Below, one piece after another: positions 8,476 through 15,289 of a DNA stretch of 28,238 nucleotides. Position numbers and translations under genes: made by a program. The stretch spans positions 1-28,238 of the forward strand of contig JAKFEP010000060.1 in assembly GCA_036675645.1 (NCBI GenBank). Direction: 5' to 3'. The notes beneath the pieces were generated by a model, which was given only the letters and a program-made list of their open reading frames with translations, did not search any database and was not told where the DNA came from. Source of the DNA: Methylotenera_A sp036675645 (GTDB taxonomy: Bacteria > Pseudomonadota > Gammaproteobacteria > Burkholderiales > Methylophilaceae). Position 1 is the first letter of the stretch; every line of letters starts with the position of its first letter.

Positions 8476-9039
8476 TTATATAAGCCTACCATTTTTAACG
8501 CGAAAACCTGCTGTCGCCAATTTACCCAAGCCTTGACCCCCATGCGCGTGACAAATGGCGCAAGCCAATGCATCGGCAGAATCTGGGCTAGGCACTGCTG
8601 GCAATTTTAACAATCTTTTCACCATCTCTTGCACCTGCTCTTTTTGTGCATGGCCGTTGCCTACCACCGCTTGCTTCACTTGCAATGCAGTATATTCCGC
8701 CACAATTAAATTGCGGATGACTGCCGCGCTAATGGCTGCACCGCGCGCTTGGCCAAGCAATAAAGTGGATTGCGGATTCACATTGACGAATACTTTTTCC
8801 ACAGCCACCTGATTGGGCGCGTAAGTATCGATCACCTCAAACAGCCCATCCAATATTACTTTTAGCCGCGCCGGTAATTCCTCTCGATCATCCTCCCCCT
8901 CTACCGGGTTTTTTTTAGCAGAAGCGGTTTTAATGGTGCCACTCGTCACATAAGTGATTTTTTCACCTACCTTTTCAATGACACCAAAACCGGTAAGGCG
9001 TAAGCCTGGATCGATGCCTAGAATTCTAATGTTGTTCAA
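8476..9039 (-). CDS. ruvC: Crossover junction endodeoxyribonuclease RuvC
   Basis: A 187-residue resolvase that cuts Holliday junctions as a dimer. The four acidic active-site residues are visible: D10 (GIDPG), E81 (VAVEKVF), D153 and D156 (SPDSADALA). The E81-D153 spacing equals that of E. coli RuvC, but the D10-E81 distance is about 12 residues longer because of a charged insertion, SAKKNPVEGEDDREE, before ELPARLKVI. The start is TTG at 9039; no in-frame ATG lies upstream before the repeat element, and the TTG places the N-terminus exactly as in homologues. It is preceded by a large palindromic element separating it from yebC. Confidence 0.96.
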   Translation of the reverse strand: MNNIRILGIDPGLRLTGFGVIEKVGEKITYVTSGTIKTASAKKNPVEGEDDREELPARLKVILDGLFEVIDTYAPNQVAVEKVFVNVNPQSTLLLGQARGAAISAAVIRNLIVAEYTALQVKQAVVGNGHAQKEQVQEMVKRLLKLPAVPSPDSADALACAICHAHGGQGLGKLATAGFRVKNGRLI

Positions 9040-9049
9040 AAAATCATCT

Positions 9050-9172
9050 AAAAATGAAAAGCGTTAAGTCAGACAAGGCGCGGATTTAATTTTATGAGAG
9101 CACATACGCGTTTGTATGTAATCGAATAAAATTAAATCTGCAACACCGTATGACGACGCGGTTTTCATTTTT
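9050..9172. repeat. Nested palindromic intergenic element (MITE- or REP-like)
   Basis: Almost the whole yebC-ruvC gap is a nested inverted repeat. Outer arms are aaaaatgaaaa (9050-9060) and its exact complement (9162-9172). Imperfect middle arms share GTCA and AC blocks. A perfect 13-bp pair, gatttaattttat, lies at 9083-9095 and 9126-9138. An inner acatac/gtatgt pair lies at 9102-9107 and 9114-9119. The right end overlaps the yebC stop codon. The transcript would fold into one long hairpin between yebC and ruvC. Whether it occurs elsewhere in the genome cannot be judged from this window; I found no second copy here. Confidence 0.7.
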
Positions 9173-9896
9173 AATCCTCTATGACTGCCGTCGTATAAAC
9201 ATCTTGCACATCATCCAAATCATCTAACGCATCCAGGATTTTTTGCATTTTTACCGCGTCATCGCCGGCAAACAACGTTTCCATGGTTGGCTTCATCAGC
9301 ACTTCTGCCACTACCGCCTTCAAGCCTGCATTTTCCAACGCTTCTTTCACCGCCATAAACTCATTTGGCGGCGTAATCACTTCAATGCTGCCATCCTCAT
9401 CTGTGACAATATCTTCTGCACCTGCTTCCAGCGCGGTTTCCATCACTTTATCTTCACTGGTTCCTGGCTCGAAAACCAAGCTGCCGCAATGCTTAAACAT
9501 AAACACCACGCTACCATCGGTGCCTAAGTTGCCGCCATGCTTGCTTAGGGCATGGCGCACATCCATCACTGCACGCTGTTTGTTATCGGTGAGGCAATCG
9601 ATAATAATGGCGGCACCGTTAATACCATAACCTTCGTAACGAATTTCCTCATAATTCACGCCTTCTAACTCGCCAGTGCCTTTTTTAATTGCACGCATAA
9701 TATTGTCAGCCGGCATGTTTTCTTCTTTGGCCTCAGCCACAGCAGCGCGCAAGCGCGGATTCATGTTCGCATCACCGCCGCCCAAACGAGCTGCCACAGT
9801 GATTTCTTTAATGATTTTGGTGAAGATTTTGCCGCGCTTTGCATCTTGACGGCCTTTACGGTGCTGAATATTGGCCCATTTACTATGTCCTGCCAT
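9171..9896 (-). CDS. yebC: YebC/PmpR family protein (TACO1 family)
   Basis: A 241-residue cytoplasmic protein of the YebC family, with the signature start MAGHSKWANIQHRKGRQDAK and the internal motif RYEGYGINGAAIIIDCLTDN. Members have been described as DNA-binding regulators and, more recently, as factors relieving ribosome stalling at proline-rich stretches; sequence cannot choose between these. The acidic C-terminus (ALDDLDDVQDVYTTAVIED) is typical. A good Shine-Dalgarno sequence, AAGGGA, lies six bases before the ATG at 9896. Linkage to ruvC is the standard arrangement; here the palindromic element lies between them. Confidence 0.96.
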   Translation of the reverse strand: MAGHSKWANIQHRKGRQDAKRGKIFTKIIKEITVAARLGGGDANMNPRLRAAVAEAKEENMPADNIMRAIKKGTGELEGVNYEEIRYEGYGINGAAIIIDCLTDNKQRAVMDVRHALSKHGGNLGTDGSVVFMFKHCGSLVFEPGTSEDKVMETALEAGAEDIVTDEDGSIEVITPPNEFMAVKEALENAGLKAVVAEVLMKPTMETLFAGDDAVKMQKILDALDDLDDVQDVYTTAVIED

Positions 9897-9976
9897 ACGA
9901 TTTCCCTTAATATTTTTACATCGATATTTTAATTATTCAGATATTTTATCATGGCTTACAACTACTTAATGCCAGC

Positions 9977-9992
9977 AATACCCGTAGGTATT
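9977..9992 (-). terminator. Short hairpin with cUACGg loop downstream of the DMT gene
   Basis: On the minus strand AATACC-TACG-GGTATT forms a 6-bp stem closed by a C(UACG)G tetraloop, an extra-stable RNA loop type. It lies eight bases past the transporter stop codon. No U-tract follows, so it may stabilise the 3' end or pause polymerase rather than terminate by itself. Confidence 0.4.
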
Positions 9993-10000
9993 AAGCACTT

Positions 10001-10912
10001 CTATTCTTGGCCTTGTGCAGGGTCTATCGGCTGGTGTTTACGCATGGTGATGATTGAAATTACCACCAAAGCAAAGGCGATCAGCAGCATACCAATCAAC
10101 TCAAATGTATTCGGTACTTCATTCAGCTGTATCCATGCTGCAATCACACCAATCACCGGCGCCAGCATTGACGCCATGCTAGCCACGCCTGCAGGTAAGC
10201 GCTGTAAGGCATAAAGCCATAACAACCAAGCTAGCGCACCGCTTAAAAATACATTAAACAGCACTGATCCGATAAAGTAAGCAGTCCACTGAATGGGTGG
10301 TGCAGGCACTACCAATGCAATTGCCAGCATGGGTACCGAGCCCAACAACATTGGCCACGCAGTCAGGTTCAGTAAATCCAAATGTGGGCTGCGCTGATGC
10401 AATTTTTTAGAAATAATCGCCGATAAGGCCCAGGAAATCCCTGAACATAGCGCCAAAAACATACTAAAACCATCTGCTTTAATATGCAGCGGGTCAAAAA
10501 TAAGCACCATACCAAATACTGCAGAAACTACCGCTAACCACTGCCAGCCTTGCACTTTTTCGCCCAGCATTGGCCAGGCGAATAACAATACCCAAAATGG
10601 CATGGTGTAAGTCAACACCGCAGTTTTACCGGCACCGCCTTCTACCAAGGCCCAAATCAGCAAACCTGTAAAACCAATGGTCTGCAGCAATCCCAGCACC
10701 AGCATCGTTCGAAACTCACTTAATCCCAAAGGCCGCTTGGTGAAATACATCACCACAAACAGTACCAAAGCACCTAAAAAAGTACGTAGTGCAGCAAATT
10801 GAAAAGGCCCTGCATATTGCAGGGCACTTTTCATTACAACCCAGTTATAGCCCCATATCAAGGTCAGCGTTAAAAGTGCCACGAGTGCCTTAATAATCGT
10901 GTTATTTTTCAT
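10001..10912 (-). CDS. EamA-type (drug/metabolite transporter superfamily) exporter
   Basis: A 303-residue inner-membrane protein with about ten hydrophobic helices in two repeated EamA halves. The first half starts LTLTLIWGYNWVVMKSALQ and contains LRTFLGALVLFVV; the second starts ALCSGISWALSAIISKKL and ends with SMLAPVIGVIAAWIQLNEVPN, the typical repeat signature. Such proteins export small metabolites, but the substrate is not evident. ATG at 10912. It is transcribed divergently from the CBS-domain gene, and a short hairpin lies just past its stop. Confidence 0.9.
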   Translation of the reverse strand: MKNNTIIKALVALLTLTLIWGYNWVVMKSALQYAGPFQFAALRTFLGALVLFVVMYFTKRPLGLSEFRTMLVLGLLQTIGFTGLLIWALVEGGAGKTAVLTYTMPFWVLLFAWPMLGEKVQGWQWLAVVSAVFGMVLIFDPLHIKADGFSMFLALCSGISWALSAIISKKLHQRSPHLDLLNLTAWPMLLGSVPMLAIALVVPAPPIQWTAYFIGSVLFNVFLSGALAWLLWLYALQRLPAGVASMASMLAPVIGVIAAWIQLNEVPNTFELIGMLLIAFALVVISIITMRKHQPIDPAQGQE

Positions 10913-10943
10913 AATTTATTTCATTACTTAAGTAGTTTGAATT

Positions 10944-10971
10944 TTGTTATAGCCATTATAAGGTGTATATT
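10944..10971 (+). promoter_or_regulatory. Candidate sigma-70 promoter for the CBS-domain gene
   Basis: TTGTTA (10944-10949), a 16-base spacer and TATATT (10966-10971) lie about 30 bases before the chosen ATG at 11000. Consensus match only. Confidence 0.4.
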
Positions 10972-10999
10972 TTTATTAATATGCTGCTGGGAGAAAAAC

Positions 11000-11431
11000 A
11001 TGAAAACCTTACTTCAAATATTAAAAGAAAAAAAACACCAAGAGCTGATCTCAATTGCGCCAAATAGACCAGTATTTGATGCCCTAGTAATTTTGGCTGA
11101 GTACAAAATTGGTGCGCTAGCGGTGATGGATGGTGACAAATTAGTGGGTATTTTCTCTGAGCGCGATTACGCAAGGGAGGTGGTGCTGCAAGGGCGTTCA
11201 TCCAAAACCACGCACATAGCAGAGGTAATGACGGCAAAGGTAATTACAGGCAACCCGGATGATTTTGTTGAAAGCGCCATGCGCATGATGAGTGATAAAA
11301 AATTCCGCCATTTGCCAGTAGTGGATGGCGAAAAAGTATTGGGTATGTTATCGCTGGGTGATTTAGTAAAGGAGATTATAGACGATCAGCAACGCGCAAT
11401 TAAAGCGCTAGAAAGCTATATTAAAGGCTGA
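11000..11431 (+). CDS. Tandem CBS-domain protein
   Basis: A 143-residue cytoplasmic protein made of two CBS domains (about 7-65 and 73-135), a Bateman module that binds adenosyl nucleotides in many proteins. Visible features are VFDALVILAEYKIGALAVMD, LVGIFSERDYAREVVL, VMTAKVITGNPDDFVESAM and RHLPVVDGEKVLGMLSLGDLV. I chose the ATG at 11000 because GGGAG lies six bases upstream and the family begins MKTLLQILKEK; an in-frame ATG at 10937 would add 21 unrelated hydrophobic residues and overlap the promoter. No fused enzyme domain is present, so its partner is unknown. It is the only plus-strand gene in the first 18 kb. Confidence 0.92.
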   Translation: MKTLLQILKEKKHQELISIAPNRPVFDALVILAEYKIGALAVMDGDKLVGIFSERDYAREVVLQGRSSKTTHIAEVMTAKVITGNPDDFVESAMRMMSDKKFRHLPVVDGEKVLGMLSLGDLVKEIIDDQQRAIKALESYIKG

Positions 11432-11462
11432 TTTAGACTTAAATTTAACACAACATTAAATT

Positions 11463-11517
11463 GATGCCTACAGGGCTTATGGCCATTAGTCTAAATACAA
11501 GTGGCTTGCTGGGCATC
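11463..11517. repeat. Hairpin-like inverted repeat between convergent genes
   Basis: GATGCC (11463-11468) and GGCATC (11512-11517) flank a loop containing cttatgg. The element lies between the convergent CBS-domain and yjbQ genes. Its left half resembles the hairpin between uvrA and the DUF456 gene. An additional tttagact/agtctaaa pair (11432-11439, 11488-11495) overlaps it. There is no clear U-tract. Confidence 0.35.
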
Positions 11518-11541
11518 ATTTTTGCTCGTGGCTTGTGTGTT

Positions 11542-11961
11542 TTATTCGCCAATAATTTTAACTAACACCCGCTTGTTGCGACGACCATCAAATTCACCAT
11601 AAAAAATCTGTTCCCACGGGCCAAAATCTAAACGGCCTTCAGAAATTGCCACCACCACCTCGCGTCCCATAATCTGGCGTTTAATATGTGCATCTGCGTT
11701 ATCCTCACCGGTATCGTTATGCCGGTAACCACTCACAGGCTCGTGCGGCGCTAGTTTTTCCAGCCAAACTTTGTAATCGTGATGCAGTCCACGCTCGTCA
11801 TCATTAATAAACACACTGGCAGAAATATGCATGGCGTTAATCAGCGCTAGGCCTTCTTTAACGCCACTTTCACGCACACATTCCACCACATCATGCGTAA
11901 TATTTTTAAAATCCATGCGCGTGGGGATATTAAACCAGAGTTCTTTACGGAAGCTTTTCAT
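11542..11961 (-). CDS. YjbQ/UPF0047 family protein
   Basis: A 139-residue small cytoplasmic protein of the YjbQ family, sometimes annotated as secondary thiamine-phosphate synthase because of weak activity reported for E. coli YjbQ. Conserved segments include NAMHISASVFINDDE (about 42-56), YRHNDTGEDNADAHIKRQIMG (about 78-98) and SEGRLDFGPWEQIFYGEFDG (about 106-125). The His, Asn and Glu residues in these segments probably form the conserved pocket. Length is normal. Its cellular role is unsettled. ATG at 11961; a 13-bp tandem duplication lies just upstream. Confidence 0.92.
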   Translation of the reverse strand: MKSFRKELWFNIPTRMDFKNITHDVVECVRESGVKEGLALINAMHISASVFINDDERGLHHDYKVWLEKLAPHEPVSGYRHNDTGEDNADAHIKRQIMGREVVVAISEGRLDFGPWEQIFYGEFDGRRNKRVLVKIIGE

Positions 11962-11972
11962 TTTTTATCTCT

Positions 11973-11998
11973 CTAAAGTTAAATCCTAAAGTTAAATC
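11973..11998. repeat. Perfect 13-bp tandem repeat, two copies
   Basis: ctaaagttaaatc occurs twice head-to-tail (11973-11985 and 11986-11998), 11 bases upstream of the yjbQ ATG. It may be a replication-slippage duplication in the 5' untranslated region. Confidence 0.85.
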
Positions 11999-12056
11999 AA
12001 AGTCTGTTAGATTATTTTAGCACCAGACTAATGGCATAAACAGCACAAAAGCACCA

Positions 12057-12084
12057 ATAAAAAAGGCCTCCATTTGGAGGCCTT
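12057..12084 (-). terminator. Rho-independent terminator of the SoxYZ-like gene
   Basis: On the minus strand AAGGCCTCC-AAAT-GGAGGCCTT (9-bp perfect stem, 12063-12084) is followed by a T-rich run. It begins 15 bases past the stop of the SoxYZ-like gene and should end that transcript as a single-gene unit. Confidence 0.88.
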
Positions 12085-12099
12085 ATCGAATGGCAAAAC

Positions 12100-12915
12100 T
12101 TAGCTTTTTACTTCAATTTCTTGGCTAAAGCTTTTACCTTCGTTATCCGTCGCCAGCACTTCTAATTTGCCAGGCGCATCGGGCACAAAGTTGAATTTAA
12201 AGTAAGGGTCTTCCGCCGTACCCACATTCACGTCCACCGTCATCACCGGTTTACCATTGAATTTAAACTCGGTTTTATTAATGTAAAAGGCGGGGATAAA
12301 CCCTTGCGACACTAACTCACGCTGCAAACCAGTGCGCATGGGGTGTTTGATATTGAAAGTCGTTGTGGTAATACCGCCAATTTTTACCGGGTCTTCAACT
12401 TTTAATTTAATTTTACCTGCGGATGCGCGAACCGTTGCCTCATCTGCATCAACTGTACCGCCGCAACCACCAGCGGCACGAATCTCGCGCGAAGCTAAAT
12501 AGAGTTTACCGTTAGCATCTTCGCCCACCAAACGCACAAAAGCGTCAGTTTCAAACCGGATACGGGTTGAAAGCTCGAAATCGCCCAAGGCATCGGTTAA
12601 GTGGTAAGTAGCAGTCATCGGGATTGGGTTAGCATCAACGAAAGAATACAACTTCACAATTTTTACCCCGTTGGCAGCGGCTTGATCTATCTTATAAGTG
12701 ACTGGGACTTGTGCACCGCTTTCGGCACGGCGTGGTGCTTCAATCTTCATGAAATCCACTTCGGTCATGGCACGTTTTTCAAAAAACGCTTCTTTCATCA
12801 CTGGCCATAATTTAGGGTCGGATTCCGCAAACACAGGCAGGCTGCAAGCCAATAAAATAGCGCCACTCAGAGCACTATTTAATAGGGTTAACTTATTATT
12901 GAATAACACGTTCAT
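12100..12915 (-). CDS. Quinoprotein dehydrogenase-associated SoxYZ-like carrier protein
   Basis: A secreted 271-residue fusion of a SoxY-like half (about 35-155) and a SoxZ-like half (about 165-271). The SoxY-type swinging-arm motif GGCGG is present internally, with the reactive Cys at 151. In sulfur oxidisers SoxY carries sulfur intermediates on this Cys; the fused version is found with PQQ-dependent dehydrogenase systems and its true cargo is unknown to me. The signal peptide ends VFA-ES near residue 30; LLAC at 21-24 could alternatively be read as a lipobox. I chose the ATG at 12915 because GAGGG lies eight bases upstream; an ATG at 12939 would add eight residues. No quinoprotein dehydrogenase or cytochrome gene is nearby. 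A terminator follows directly. Confidence 0.88.
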   Translation of the reverse strand: MNVLFNNKLTLLNSALSGAILLACSLPVFAESDPKLWPVMKEAFFEKRAMTEVDFMKIEAPRRAESGAQVPVTYKIDQAAANGVKIVKLYSFVDANPIPMTATYHLTDALGDFELSTRIRFETDAFVRLVGEDANGKLYLASREIRAAGGCGGTVDADEATVRASAGKIKLKVEDPVKIGGITTTTFNIKHPMRTGLQRELVSQGFIPAFYINKTEFKFNGKPVMTVDVNVGTAEDPYFKFNFVPDAPGKLEVLATDNEGKSFSQEIEVKS

Positions 12916-13026
12916 GTTTACATCCCTCATGTTTTGCAATACTGCTGGCTTCCCACCATTAGCAATAACGCTTAATTTATAGTTTGGATTACAAAACGTA
13001 ATTTAAGTTTTATTCAAACAGCTGTA

Positions 13027-13042
13027 TGTGACTGATATCACA
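13027..13042. promoter_or_regulatory. Perfect CRP-type palindrome TGTGA-N6-TCACA
   Basis: TGTGACTGATATCACA matches the CRP consensus half-sites exactly. It lies between the VOC gene stop and the SoxYZ-like gene, with its centre about 119 bases before the latter's ATG. The likely target is the SoxYZ-like gene. The regulator (CRP, Vfr or another CRP/FNR member) is inferred. Confidence 0.55.
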
Positions 13043-13049
13043 TTACTGA

Positions 13050-13475
13050 TTATTGTGTTGGATCGCCCGATGGTCGCATGACGTAGTCAGGATTCCAGAA
13101 TTCCTCAAAATTCAGTTCTACGCCATTGCCCGCCGGGTCTTTTAAATTAATCTGCCGCACGCCATTGGCTAAAATTCGTGTCGTATAAGTCACGCTATTT
13201 TTGGTTAAGTGTGCTTCCATCGCAGGCATATCGGTGCAAGTAAACGACACATGGTCATAGGTGCCATGCACATTGAGTTGTGGCGGCTCAGGCGTTTTAT
13301 ACTCAGCCAAATGCACTACATCGTTAGTGCCGATGTAAAGCCAATAACCATAAGTCGTACTCGCCACACGCTTACCCACCGTTAAACCCAAGATGTCGCA
13401 ATAAAAATCGCGCAGCTTGAGCATGGTGTCGCGGTCGGTGCGAAAATTGACGTGATTGATTTCGGTAAGTGGCAT
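13050..13475 (-). CDS. VOC-family (glyoxalase/bleomycin resistance/dioxygenase fold) protein
   Basis: A 141-residue protein with two beta-alpha-beta-beta-beta modules. Metal-ligand positions expected for the vicinal oxygen chelate fold are visible: H8 (INHVNF), H55 (DVVHLAE), H75 (YDHVSF) and E120 (GNGVELNF). The segment LKDPAGNGVELNF is typical. Substrate cannot be assigned; glyoxalase, fosfomycin-resistance-like and extradiol-like activities share this fold. It starts 15 bases after the aspS stop, so it is probably the last gene of the fmdB-DUF502-aspS transcript. Confidence 0.9.
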   Translation of the reverse strand: MPLTEINHVNFRTDRDTMLKLRDFYCDILGLTVGKRVASTTYGYWLYIGTNDVVHLAEYKTPEPPQLNVHGTYDHVSFTCTDMPAMEAHLTKNSVTYTTRILANGVRQINLKDPAGNGVELNFEEFWNPDYVMRPSGDPTQ

Positions 13476-13490
13476 ATTTTGTCTAGGAGC

Positions 13491-15281
13491 TTAAGCTGCA
13501 GGCGTTTGTGTTCTCACGCGAATATGAAGCTCGCGTAATTGCTTCTCATCCACTTCGTTCGGTGCATTCGTCATTAAACACTGCGCACGCTGCGTTTTAG
13601 GGAAGGCAATCACGTCACGGATTGATTCTGCACCCGCCATTAACGTTACCAAACGGTCTAAACCGAAAGCTAAACCCCCATGCGGTGGTGCGCCGTATTG
13701 CAAGGCATCCAACAAGAAGCCGAACTTTTCTTGCGCTTCTTCTTTGCTGATTTTAAGCGCGTCGAATACTTTAGATTGCACATCCTGTTTATGGATACGC
13801 ACTGAACCGCCGCCGACTTCCCAACCGTTCAACACCATGTCGTAGGCTTTGGATAAACACGCGCCTGGGTTAGACACCAGCATCTCTTCGTGCCCGTCTT
13901 TTGGCGCAGTGAACGGATGGTGCAAGGCTGCCCAGCGGTCATTCTCTTCATCATGCTCGAACATCGGGAAATCCACCACCCAAAGCGGCGCCCAAGCGCG
14001 GCCATCGACGTGGCCTTTATCGTGACCAACCTTCAAACGCAGTGCGCCTAAAGCCTCATTCACCACTTTTAATTTATCTGCACCAAAGAATACAATGTCG
14101 CCATTCTGCGCACCCGTGCGGTCAATAATCGCTTGCAGGGCTGCCACATGAATATTCTTCACGATTGGGCTTTGCAAGCCTTCTTCGTTCAATTTAGTGA
14201 TGTCGTTAATCTTGATGTATGCCAAACCTTTAGCACCGTAGATTTTAACGAACTCAGTATAAGCATCAATCTCACTACGACTAATTGCCGCGCCATTTGG
14301 CACGCGCAACGCAGCGACACGACCACCTGCCATATTGGCAGCACCCGCAAACACCTTGAAATCCACGTCTTTCATCACATCGCTTAGTTCAGTGATTTCT
14401 AGCGTCACGCGCATGTCCGGCTTGTCAGAGCCATATTTGTTCATGGCTTCATGAAAACTCATGCGTGGAAAAGCAGCGGGTAAATCCACGTTTTGTACCT
14501 TTTTAAGCATTTGGCGAATCATCTCTTCAACGATGTCCATAATTTCGTTTTCACCCATGAACGATGTTTCGATATCCACTTGAGTAAATTCTGGCTGGCG
14601 GTCTGCACGCAAATCTTCATCGCGGAAACATTTGGTGATTTGGAAATAACGGTCAAACCCTGACACCATCAGCAACTGTTTGAATAACTGCGGCGATTGC
14701 GGTAACGCAAAGAATTGACCCGCATGTACGCGACTTGGCACCAAGTAATCGCGCGCACCCTCAGGAGTTGAACGCGTTAGCATGGGCGTTTCTACCTCGA
14801 TGAAGCCGTTTACGTCCAAATAATCGCGCAAAGTTTTAGCCACGCGATAGCGCAACATCATGTTTTTCTGCATGGCAGGACGGCGCAAATCGATATAGCG
14901 ATGTTCAAGCCTAACTGTTTCAGTCAAATTCTCATCATCCAGCATAAATGGTGGTGTGAGCGAGGCATTCAAAATTTCAATTTCAGTTGCCAACATCTCG
15001 ACTTCGCCAGTTGGAATGTTGGCGTTGACTGTGCCCTCAGGACGCGCGCGCACTTTACATACAATTTTAAGCACATACTCGTTGCGAACAGATTCTGCAA
15101 TGGCAAAAGCCTCTTTTGTATCTGGGTCAATCACGATTTGCGCCATGCCTTCACGGTCACGCAAATCAATAAAAATAACGCCGCCATGGTCGCGGCGGCG
15201 ATGTGCCCAACCGCATAAAGTCACGGTTTGGCCAATGTGGGAGCGGTTCAAGTGGCCGCAATAGTGTGTACGCATCATCAT
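13491..15281 (-). CDS. aspS: Aspartyl-tRNA synthetase, probably non-discriminating
   Basis: A 596-residue class II synthetase of bacterial type: an N-terminal anticodon-binding OB-fold (about 1-110), motif 2 FRDEDLRADRQPEFTQVDIE (about 220-239), the GAD insertion domain, and motif 3 GLAFGLDRLVTLMAG near the C-terminus. In the OB-fold it reads RRRDHGG and ARPEG, where E. coli (discriminating) has Leu and Lys at the equivalent positions and Pseudomonas (non-discriminating) has His and Gly. I therefore infer that it also charges tRNA-Asn, for repair by GatCAB. Three successive ATGs (15281, 15278, 15275) are possible starts; homologues begin near MRTHYCGHL, and no clear Shine-Dalgarno sequence decides. 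It follows the DUF502 gene closely. Confidence 0.98.
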   Translation of the reverse strand: MMMRTHYCGHLNRSHIGQTVTLCGWAHRRRDHGGVIFIDLRDREGMAQIVIDPDTKEAFAIAESVRNEYVLKIVCKVRARPEGTVNANIPTGEVEMLATEIEILNASLTPPFMLDDENLTETVRLEHRYIDLRRPAMQKNMMLRYRVAKTLRDYLDVNGFIEVETPMLTRSTPEGARDYLVPSRVHAGQFFALPQSPQLFKQLLMVSGFDRYFQITKCFRDEDLRADRQPEFTQVDIETSFMGENEIMDIVEEMIRQMLKKVQNVDLPAAFPRMSFHEAMNKYGSDKPDMRVTLEITELSDVMKDVDFKVFAGAANMAGGRVAALRVPNGAAISRSEIDAYTEFVKIYGAKGLAYIKINDITKLNEEGLQSPIVKNIHVAALQAIIDRTGAQNGDIVFFGADKLKVVNEALGALRLKVGHDKGHVDGRAWAPLWVVDFPMFEHDEENDRWAALHHPFTAPKDGHEEMLVSNPGACLSKAYDMVLNGWEVGGGSVRIHKQDVQSKVFDALKISKEEAQEKFGFLLDALQYGAPPHGGLAFGLDRLVTLMAGAESIRDVIAFPKTQRAQCLMTNAPNEVDEKQLRELHIRVRTQTPAA

Positions 15282-15289
15282 AAAATTAT

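Noticed and set aside
9283..9630. 115-codon plus-strand frame opposite yebC
   Set aside because: Antisense shadow of a highly conserved gene; composition is biased and no family is recognisable.
10937..10999. Longer start of the CBS-domain gene
   Set aside because: It adds 21 hydrophobic residues foreign to the family and would cover the candidate promoter; the ATG at 11000 has a proper ribosome site.
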